NCBI GenBank assembly: GCA_947523045.1
Contig: CANNUR010000102.1
Location: 1 to 9,547 of the forward strand
Length of the DNA stretch: 9,547 nucleotides
Direction of reading: 5' to 3'
Origin: an uncultured Prosthecobacter sp.
GTDB taxonomy: Bacteria > Verrucomicrobiota > Verrucomicrobiia > Verrucomicrobiales > Verrucomicrobiaceae
Position 1 is the first letter of the stretch, and each line of letters opens with the position of its first letter. A program made the position numbers and the translations under genes. Of the stretch, positions 4,012 to 9,547 are shown in pieces. The notes below the pieces were generated by a model, which saw nothing but the letters and a program-made list of their open reading frames with translations, had not been told where the DNA came from and did not search any database.

Positions 4012-6939
4012 ATGATGTTTCGTACCGGTTTCCTGCTGCTGATCGCCACGGTTGCGGTTGCCGCACCTGATTTTGAGCGCGAGGTGGCACCGATTCTGGA
4101 GTCGCGCTGCCTGGCCTGCCACGATGCGGCCAGCGCCGAGGGCGACGTTCGTCTCGACAGCCGCGCGGCGGTTTTGGAACACCTGGTGCCGGGCCGGCCT
4201 GACGTCAGTGTCCTCATGGAACAGGTCAGCGGCGCCAAGCCGGCCATGCCGCGCAAGGAAAAGCCGCTCACTGCCGCGCAGGTCGGCATCCTGCGCGCCT
4301 GGGTGCAGGCCGGCGCGCCCTGGCCGGAGGCGCGCGTGCTTGCCGACAAGCCGGCGCGCGATCTGGACTGGTGGAGCCTGCGGGCGATTGAAAGTTCGCC
4401 GCCAACGGATCCGAAGCTGCATCCCGTCGATGCCCGCCTGGACTCGAAACGGGCCGAGCGGGGCTTGACTCCGGTGCCTGAGGCTGACGCGGCGACGCTG
4501 GTGCGCCGCTTGAGTTACGACCTCACCGGTCTGCCGCCGTCCCCGGCGGACCTGCCGGAGCCTTCGACCCGGCTCACCGACGCCGCCTGGGCGGAGCGCG
4601 TCGACCGCCTTCTGGCCAGCCCGGCCTTTGGCGAAAAGTGGGGCCAGCACTGGCTCGACCTCGTCCGTTATGCGGAGACGCACGGCTATGACAAGGACAA
4701 GCCCAGGTTGAACGCCTGGCCCTACCGCGACTACATCATTCGCAGTTTCAACGCCGACAAGCCCTACGATCGCTTCGTTCAGGAACAGATCGCCGGCGAC
4801 GCCTTGTTCCCCGGCGACCCTGAGGGTGTGCTCGGGCTGGGTTTTCTCGCCGCCGGCCCCTGGGATTTCATTGGTCACACCGAGGTTGGCGAGGGCAAGA
4901 TCGACGGCCGCATCGCCAAGCACCTCGATCGCGACGAGATGATCTCCGCGGTCTTCAATGTCTTCACCAGCACGACGGTGCAGTGCGCCCAGTGCCATCA
5001 TCACAAGTTTGATCCCGTGACGATGCCGGACTATTACCGCCTGCATGCCGTCTTCGCCGCGGTGGACCGTGCCGACCGTGTCTACAGCGGCCTGCCTCCG
5101 GACCAGGAACAGCGCCGCAATGTTTTGCTGGCGCGGATCAACGCGCTCAGGGCCGAGCAGGCGAAACTGACCGGCGAGGCCAAGCGCGAACTCGGCGCGC
5201 GCACCTCCGGCATTGAGCGCCGGCTCAACGAGCTGAAGGCGAAACACGGTTCGCCGCTGCGCCCTCAGTACGGCTGGCACAGCCAGATCTCGAAGGTGCC
5301 GGACACGGTGAAATGGGTGCAGGTGGATCTCGGCAGGGTGCAGGGGGTGGAACAGGTGCGCCTCATTCCCGCCTACGACACCTACAACGGCATTGGTGCG
5401 GGTTTTGGCTTTCCGGTCCGCTACAGGGTCGAGGCTTGCAACGATGCGGAGTTCAAGAAGGGCGTGCGCCTGATCCACGACGCCACCGCGGCCGACCAAC
5501 CCAATCCGCGCCACGGCGAGATCGTGCTGGATGTTGGCGGAGAACCGCTGCGCTACCTTCGGGTCACCGCCACCCGCCTCGCGCTGCGTCAGGAGGACTA
5601 TATTTTTGCCCTCGGTGAACTGCAGGCGATCGGCGGTGAAAACCACGACAACCTGGCCGAGGGGGCCGCGGTCGGTGCGCTCGACAGCATTGAAGCGGGC
5701 CCGCGCTGGGGACGTGCCAACCTGACCGATGGCATCTGGCATCGCGAGGTCGGTGATCCCAGTGCCCTGGCGGAACTGCGTGATCTGGAGGCGCAGAAAG
5801 CCACCATCGAGCGTGAGCTGGCCGACCCGGCCCGCGACGCGCGGCTGGCCGCGCTCACCAGGGAACTGGCAGCCTTGAATCCTGAACTCGCCGCCTTCCC
5901 CAAGGGTGAACTCGTCTATGCCGCCGCCACGGATTTCACCGTGCAGGGCCGCTTCCTCGCCACGGGTGGCAAGCCACGCGAAATCCGCCTGCTGCAGCGC
6001 GGCGACATCCGTTCGCCCGGCGAACGCATGTGGCCCGGTCTGCCACCGCTTTGGCCGGGTGCCGAGGAGCAGATCGATCTGCCGCCGGACGCCCCCGAGT
6101 CCGCTGCACGCGCTGCACTGGCGCAGGCGATTGCCTCGCGCGACAACCCGCTGTTCTGGCGCAGCATCGTCAACCGGGTCTGGCTGTGGACCTTCGGTCA
6201 ACCCCTCGTTGGCACGCCGAATGACTTCGGCCGCATGGGCCAGCCGCCCACGCATCCGGAACTGCTTGACTTGCTAGCCGCCCGCCTGCGCGACGATCCT
6301 CGGCATTCGCTGAAGAGCCTGGTCCGGTTGCTGGTCACCAGTCGCGCCTACCGACGGGCCTCCGTGCACGACGCGGCCAACGCCCGTCTCGATGCCAACA
6401 ACGAGTGGCTCTGGCGCGCCAACCGCCGCCGGCTCAGCGCCGAGGAGTTCCGCGACAGCCTGCTGAGCACCGCCGGTGTGCTGCGCCTCGAACCGCGCGG
6501 CGGACCGAGCTTCCAGGATTTCGTCATCGAAAAGCCGCAGCATTCGCCGCACTATCAGTACCACCTGCACGACCCCAACGATGCCGCCGGTCATCGCCGC
6601 AGCATCTATCGTTTCATCGTGCGCAGCCAGCCACAGCCCTTCCTCACCAGCCTCGACTGCGCCGATCCCTCGCAGAGCGTGCCTCGGCGCGATGAATCCA
6701 CCACCGCCCTGCAGGCGCTCGCCCAGTGGAACAACCGCCTCGTCGAGGCCATGTCGGTCCAGTTCGGCGAACGCCTGGCGCGCGCCCCGGATCCGGTCGC
6801 CTTTGCCTTTCAAATCGCGCTTGGGCGCTCGCCGACCGCGGACGAGCGCGCGGCGCTCACCGGCCACCTGCAGGCGCACGGCCCCGCCGCGCTCGCCCGC
6901 GTGGTCTTCAACCTCAACGCCTTCGTCTACCTCGACTGA
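4012..6939 (+). CDS. PSD1-family c-heme protein (PSCyt1-DUF1549-DUF1553) with inserted discoidin-like module
   Basis: This is a 975-residue secreted protein of a family abundant in Planctomycetota and Verrucomicrobiota. The family biochemistry is poorly established; roles in polymer (glycan) breakdown have been proposed. Order of parts: Sec signal peptide (1-20, FLLLIATVAVAA); planctomycete cytochrome c domain with heme motif C33-LA-C36-H37; DUF1549/PSCyt2 (about 140-360) with LVRRLSYDLTGLPPSPADL, KWGQHWLDLVRYAET and a second CxxCH, C325-AQ-CHHHKFDP; a helical pair (371-415); the discoidin-like module (about 420-545) with an NLAEG...RANLTDG tail; a second helix pair (about 580-630); then DUF1553 (about 690-970) with NPLFWRSIVNRVWLWTFGQP and the closing NLNAFVYLD. 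The ATG at 4012 gives a proper signal peptide; a GTG at 3973 would add 13 residues. No Shine-Dalgarno is visible. It ends 4 nt before the DUF1501 gene, its usual partner. Confidence 0.93.
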   Translation: MMFRTGFLLLIATVAVAAPDFEREVAPILESRCLACHDAASAEGDVRLDSRAAVLEHLVPGRPDVSVLMEQVSGAKPAMPRKEKPLTAAQVGILRAWVQAGAPWPEARVLADKPARDLDWWSLRAIESSPPTDPKLHPVDARLDSKRAERGLTPVPEADAATLVRRLSYDLTGLPPSPADLPEPSTRLTDAAWAERVDRLLASPAFGEKWGQHWLDLVRYAETHGYDKDKPRLNAWPYRDYIIRSFNADKPYDRFVQEQIAGDALFPGDPEGVLGLGFLAAGPWDFIGHTEVGEGKIDGRIAKHLDRDEMISAVFNVFTSTTVQCAQCHHHKFDPVTMPDYYRLHAVFAAVDRADRVYSGLPPDQEQRRNVLLARINALRAEQAKLTGEAKRELGARTSGIERRLNELKAKHGSPLRPQYGWHSQISKVPDTVKWVQVDLGRVQGVEQVRLIPAYDTYNGIGAGFGFPVRYRVEACNDAEFKKGVRLIHDATAADQPNPRHGEIVLDVGGEPLRYLRVTATRLALRQEDYIFALGELQAIGGENHDNLAEGAAVGALDSIEAGPRWGRANLTDGIWHREVGDPSALAELRDLEAQKATIERELADPARDARLAALTRELAALNPELAAFPKGELVYAAATDFTVQGRFLATGGKPREIRLLQRGDIRSPGERMWPGLPPLWPGAEEQIDLPPDAPESAARAALAQAIASRDNPLFWRSIVNRVWLWTFGQPLVGTPNDFGRMGQPPTHPELLDLLAARLRDDPRHSLKSLVRLLVTSRAYRRASVHDAANARLDANNEWLWRANRRRLSAEEFRDSLLSTAGVLRLEPRGGPSFQDFVIEKPQHSPHYQYHLHDPNDAAGHRRSIYRFIVRSQPQPFLTSLDCADPSQSVPRRDESTTALQALAQWNNRLVEAMSVQFGERLARAPDPVAFAFQIALGRSPTADERAALTGHLQAHGPAALARVVFNLNAFVYLD
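5272..5637 (+). repeat. Discoidin-like module inside the PSD1 protein (third copy)
   Basis: This encodes PSD1 residues 421-542: GWHSQI, KWVQVDLG (K434), EQVRLIPA, GAGFGFPVRYRVE, ADQPNP, LRYLRVTATRL, and QEDYIFALGELQ (E528 onward). It matches the two kinase copies motif for motif, copy 2 best. It sits between two predicted helical segments, so it looks like an insert at the tip of a helical hairpin between DUF1549 and DUF1553. Sugar or polymer binding is a reasonable guess from the fold class but is not shown by the sequence. Confidence 0.8.
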
Positions 6940-6943
6940 TCCC

Positions 6944-8374
6944 ATGCACCGCCGCGATTTCCTCGCCTCCTTCGCCGGGCTCGCGCTCGCCGATCTGCTG
7001 CACCGCGACGGCGCCCTTGCCGCCCCCGGCGTGCTGGGCACCGGCCTGCATCATCCGCCGCGTGCCAAGCGCGTCATTCAACTGTTCATGGCCGGCGCGG
7101 CCAGCCATGTCGATCTCTGGGATCACAAGCCGCTGCTCAACCAGAAGGATGGTCAACCCTGGGATCCAGGCGAGAAGGTTGAGCTGTTCCAAAGCACGCC
7201 CGGAGCCTGCTTCGCCAGTCCCTGGGCCTTCCGACCCCATGGCGAGTCGGGCAAGGCCCTGAGCGACATCGTCGCCCCGCTCGGGGCTGTCGTCGATGAC
7301 CTGGCCTTCATCCACAACGTCGTCGGCAAGACCGGCGTGCACAGCCAGGGCACCCTGCTGCAGACGACCGGCTTTCAACTGCCCGGCTTTCCCAGCGCGG
7401 GTTCCTGGGTCAGTCATGCGCTTGGCAGCGAGAGCGACAACCTGCCCTCGTTCGTCGTCCTGCCCGACCACCGCGGCCTCGCTTCCAACGGCGCCAAGAA
7501 CTGGGCCAGCGCCTTCCTGCCGGCCCAGCACCAGGGCACGGTCATTCGCCCGGGCAGCGCGCAGCCCATCGCCGACCTGCAGCCGCCGGCCTCGGTGACG
7601 GCGGCGGCCGATCGTGCAGGTCTTGACGTGCTGGCCCGACTCAACACCGCCCATGCCCTCGAGCGTGCCGGTGACGACCGTCTGCTCGCGCGTGTGCGCA
7701 GTTACGAACTGGCCGCCGCCATGCAGCTCAGTGCCACGGATGCCCTCGACGTCTCGCGTGAGCCGCGCCACATCCGCGAGCTCTACGGTCTCGCCCCCGA
7801 GGGGCCCGGGGTCGACGACACGACGATCAACATCAAGGCCGAGACCGAGTTCTTTGGTCGCAAGTGCCTGGTCGCCCGTCGCCTGCTCGAGCGCGGCGTC
7901 CGTTTCGTGCAGATCTGGAGCGGCAATGACAACGGCTTCCCGCGCCGCAACTGGGACAGCCATGAGGATGTCCGGCGCGATCACGAGCCGCTCGCGCTGG
8001 GCATGGCGCGCGGCACCGCGGCCCTGATCCAGGACCTCAAGCAGCGCGGCATGCTGGAGGACACGGTCATCCTCTGGACCACGGAGTTCGGTCGCATGCC
8101 CTGTTCGCAGGGTAGCCGGGGGCGCGATCACAATCCCTTCGTATTTACCAACTGGCTGTGCGGTGGCGGCGTCAAGGGCGGCACCTACGGCGACAGCGAT
8201 GCCTGGGGTTTCCGCCCCGCCGATCCCGCCCGCGCCACCAGCGTCTACGACATCCACGCCACCGTGCTGCACCTGCTCGGCATCGATCACGCGCGCCTGA
8301 CCGTGCGCCACAACAGCATTGACCGCCGTCTCACCGACGTGCACGGCCATGTCTTGAACGATCTGCTGGTCTGA
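6944..8374 (+). CDS. DUF1501 family protein (sulfatase/alkaline-phosphatase-like), Tat-like leader
   Basis: This 476-residue exported protein belongs to the DUF1501 family of the alkaline-phosphatase/sulfatase superfamily. Its reaction is not established. The N-terminus MHRRDFLASFAGLALADLL carries a twin-arginine-like RRDFL and a hydrophobic stretch, as is usual for the family. Family landmarks are VIQLFMAGAASHVDLWDHKP near the start; SAGSWVSHALGSE and PSFVVLPD; then the metal-site-like motifs WDSHEDV (W337-H340), TTEFGRMP (E381-R384) and GRDHNP (G393-H396). The closing run is FTNWLCGGGVKGGTYGDSDA, DIHATVLHLLGIDH and NSIDRRLTDVHGHV. It starts 4 nt after the PSD1 stop. The two proteins are commonly encoded together and presumably act on the same substrate in the periplasm or at the cell surface. 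The frame is open upstream, but only this ATG gives the leader. No Shine-Dalgarno is visible. Confidence 0.94.
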   Translation: MHRRDFLASFAGLALADLLHRDGALAAPGVLGTGLHHPPRAKRVIQLFMAGAASHVDLWDHKPLLNQKDGQPWDPGEKVELFQSTPGACFASPWAFRPHGESGKALSDIVAPLGAVVDDLAFIHNVVGKTGVHSQGTLLQTTGFQLPGFPSAGSWVSHALGSESDNLPSFVVLPDHRGLASNGAKNWASAFLPAQHQGTVIRPGSAQPIADLQPPASVTAAADRAGLDVLARLNTAHALERAGDDRLLARVRSYELAAAMQLSATDALDVSREPRHIRELYGLAPEGPGVDDTTINIKAETEFFGRKCLVARRLLERGVRFVQIWSGNDNGFPRRNWDSHEDVRRDHEPLALGMARGTAALIQDLKQRGMLEDTVILWTTEFGRMPCSQGSRGRDHNPFVFTNWLCGGGVKGGTYGDSDAWGFRPADPARATSVYDIHATVLHLLGIDHARLTVRHNSIDRRLTDVHGHVLNDLLV

Positions 8375-8378
8375 AGGG

Positions 8379-8426
8379 GCTCACCGTGCGCGGTGGAGCG
8401 CGAGTGTGCCGAAGGTCACTCGCTTT
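8379..8426 (+). terminator. Two tandem hairpins after the DUF1501 gene, possible operon terminator
   Basis: The first hairpin pairs GCTCACCG (8379-8386) with CGGTGGAGC (8391-8399), with one bulged G and a TGCG loop. The second pairs GCGAGTG (8400-8406) with CACTCGC (8417-8423), extended inward by GCC/GGT with a GAA loop, and is followed by only three T. The pair begins 5 nt after the DUF1501 stop, where a terminator is expected. The short U tract makes it weak or dependent on other factors; mRNA 3'-end protection is another possibility. Between 8427 and 8539 I see only a C5-A6 run near 8490-8500 and no convincing promoter. Confidence 0.45.
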
Positions 8427-8539
8427 GGACAGACGGCGCCGTTGCCGATGCATGCGGGCATCTGAAGGCAGGCTGGAACTGCGCACACACCCCCAAAAAA
8501 CAGGGCTGGAAGCGGCCGTAGGCATCGTTACCTTGACAC

Positions 8540-9181
8540 GTGCCTTCCAAGCCCCTGTCCATCCTGCTGGCCGATGACCATGCCGTTGTGCGCAACGGAT
8601 TCCGCCACATCCTGGCGGCGGAGTGGGACATGGAGGTGGTCGGCGAAGCCTCGAACGGCCGCGAGGCGGTCGACATGGCGGAGCAGCTCAAGCCCGATGT
8701 CGTGGTCATGGATGTGACCATGCCCGAGTTGAACGGCATCGAGGCCTCGCGCCGGATTGCCAAGACCAGCCCGCGCACCCGCATCCTGGCCCTGTCAATG
8801 CACAAGGACGCCGTTTACGTGCGCGAGATCCTGCGTGCGGGGGCACACGGCTACCTGCTCAAGGACTCCAGTCAGAGCGATTTCCTGTCTGCCGTGCGCG
8901 CTGTCGCAGTCGGCAAGGGCTGGCTCAGTCCCGAGGTTTCCGATGCCGTGCTCGAGGACTACCGCAAGCATGTCAGCAATCCGGTTGACCTGCTGTCCAC
9001 GCGCGAGCGCGAGGTCCTTCAGCTCATTGCCGAAAGCAAGACCAACAAGGAGATCGCCAGCGCCCTGCATCTCAGCGTGTACACGGTCGAGGCGCACCGG
9101 TCGCGCATCATGGAAAAGCTCAACCTGCACTCGATCGGCGAGCTGGTGCGCTTTGCCATGCGCAACGGCCTGATCGACTGA
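8540..9181 (+). CDS. Second NarL/LuxR-family response regulator
   Basis: This is a 213-residue DNA-binding regulator. The receiver domain has the acidic pair D12/D13 (LLADDHAVVRNGF), phospho-acceptor D58 (VVVMDVTMPELNG), the switch residue S86 (ILALSMHKD) and K108 (GYLLKDSS). The LuxR-type helix-turn-helix begins near residue 150 with LSTREREVLQLIAESKTNKE; the recognition helix is in LSVYTVEAHRSRI. The GTG start at 8540 is well supported: an in-frame TGA at 8534-8536 lies one codon upstream, and the next start would cut into the first strand. No Shine-Dalgarno is visible. It lies 10 nt upstream of a membrane sensor gene that carries a good ribosome-binding site, so the pair probably forms a second two-component system with the regulator gene first. 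It is only distantly similar to the regulator at 3337-3963, so a recent duplication is unlikely. Confidence 0.93.
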   Translation: MPSKPLSILLADDHAVVRNGFRHILAAEWDMEVVGEASNGREAVDMAEQLKPDVVVMDVTMPELNGIEASRRIAKTSPRTRILALSMHKDAVYVREILRAGAHGYLLKDSSQSDFLSAVRAVAVGKGWLSPEVSDAVLEDYRKHVSNPVDLLSTREREVLQLIAESKTNKEIASALHLSVYTVEAHRSRIMEKLNLHSIGELVRFAMRNGLID

Positions 9182-9185
9182 GGAG
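9181..9185 (+). promoter_or_regulatory. Shine-Dalgarno site of the second sensor gene
   Basis: AGGAG lies 6 nt before the ATG at 9192; its first base is the last base of the preceding regulator's stop codon. It is the only clear Shine-Dalgarno among the eight starts in this window, and it decides the start of the partial sensor gene. Confidence 0.75.
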
Positions 9186-9191
9186 CGTGCC

Positions 9192-9547
9192 ATGGCGGAC
9201 GAATGGTTCATCCTCGGTCGGCGCGTTGATGAGCGCACGGTGTTGACCGGCCTGGTTGCCGGTTTTGGTGCAGTCATGCTGCTGCTTGGCGCCGCCGGCT
9301 GGCTGGCCGTGCGCGAGGGCCGCTCCATCCGTCTCAATGCCGAGGAGCTCATGCGCGAGCAGGTGCTCGTCACCCGCCTGCTGCACGAGGCCCAGGTCGA
9401 GGAGGACGCCCTGGCGCTGACGCTGCACCGCCTGACCCGCTCGGTCGATCCGGCCGAGCGCGCCGGACAGTTGCGCGAACTTGAGCAGGCGGATCGTGCC
9501 ATCGCCAGGCTTGCCGACCAGGCTCGCACGACGGCGCAGGCGGCGCC
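9192..9547 (+). CDS. Membrane sensor protein, N-terminal part, probably the histidine kinase of the second regulator
   Basis: 118 residues are visible before the right edge. A short cytoplasmic start (MADEWFILGRRVDERTV) leads into one transmembrane segment (about 17-40, with VMLLLGAAGWLAV). A long, charged, heptad-like helical region follows (about 42-118: EELMREQVLVTRLLHEAQVE and LRELEQADRAIARLADQ). This looks like the membrane-proximal start of a sensor kinase with a helical periplasmic domain. The kinase core is not in the window, so the assignment rests on the layout and on the regulator gene 10 nt upstream. A chemoreceptor-like or other coiled-coil membrane protein cannot be excluded. 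The start is fixed by the AGGAG site at 6-nt spacing. Confidence 0.7.
   Translation, partial: MADEWFILGRRVDERTVLTGLVAGFGAVMLLLGAAGWLAVREGRSIRLNAEELMREQVLVTRLLHEAQVEEDALALTLHRLTRSVDPAERAGQLRELEQADRAIARLADQARTTAQAA

Noticed and set aside
3703..6255. An 850-codon open frame on the minus strand opposite the PSD1 gene.
   Set aside because: Its length comes from GC-rich codon bias. The sense strand encodes a complete PSD1 protein with heme and DUF1549/DUF1553 motifs, while this frame gives a low-complexity Arg/Gly/Ala/His-rich translation.
6914..8350. A 478-codon open frame on the minus strand opposite the DUF1501 gene.
   Set aside because: It is antisense to a full-length DUF1501 protein. No recognisable domain and no start signal.
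8485..8500. A CCCCCAAAAAA run that reads as a T tract on the minus strand.
   Set aside because: No stem lies on the appropriate side and no minus-strand gene needs a terminator there.
8533..8538. A perfect TTGACA that could be a -35 box for the second regulator.
   Set aside because: It lies directly in front of the GTG start at 8540, so transcription from it would begin inside the gene.
1..9547. A search for mobile elements, tRNA genes and CRISPR arrays.
   Set aside because: I saw no transposase, integrase, terminal inverted repeat, cloverleaf or regularly spaced short repeat. The window looks like stable chromosomal sequence.

Overview
The window is GC-rich (roughly two thirds G+C by eye), densely coded and bacterial. 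It most likely comes from a member of the Planctomycetota-Verrucomicrobiota-Chlamydiota superphylum, with Verrucomicrobiota the best guess. The reasons are a PSD1/planctomycete-cytochrome-C protein paired with a DUF1501 protein (a pairing expanded in that group), the rpmE-prfA neighbourhood, and translation starts that mostly lack Shine-Dalgarno sites. The lineage is inferred; there is no rRNA marker here.

Layout. (1) Positions 1-1231, minus strand: a translation block with rpmE (ribosomal protein L31) upstream of prfA (release factor 1, C-terminus beyond the left edge). A strong hairpin with a U tract lies between them. (2) Positions 1232-1415: a divergent intergenic region. (3) Positions 1416-8374, plus strand: a four-gene run encoding a membrane sensor histidine kinase, its overlapping NarL-type response regulator, a PSD1-type c-heme protein (PSCyt1-DUF1549-DUF1553), and a DUF1501 protein of the sulfatase/alkaline-phosphatase-like superfamily with a Tat-like leader. 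Spacing is tight (20-nt overlap, 48 nt, 4 nt), so this is probably one operon. (4) Positions 8375-8539: an intergenic gap with two hairpins. (5) Positions 8540-9547, plus strand: a second NarL-type response regulator followed by the start of a second membrane sensor, cut by the right edge.

The most interesting point links genes inside block 3. The kinase's predicted extracytoplasmic region contains two copies of a discoidin-like (F5/8 type C-like) module. A clearly related third copy sits in the middle of the PSD1 enzyme. The copies share several short motifs in the same order, and one 33-nt stretch is identical at 30 positions between kinase copy 2 and the PSD1 copy. The flanking helices are arranged similarly as well. 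The sensor therefore appears to have been built from the hinge/binding module of the enzyme that lies in the same operon. The working model is that sensor and enzyme recognise the same ligand, possibly a cell-surface or extracellular polymer, or that they recognise each other; the regulator would then control the PSD1/DUF1501 pair. The substrate is unknown.
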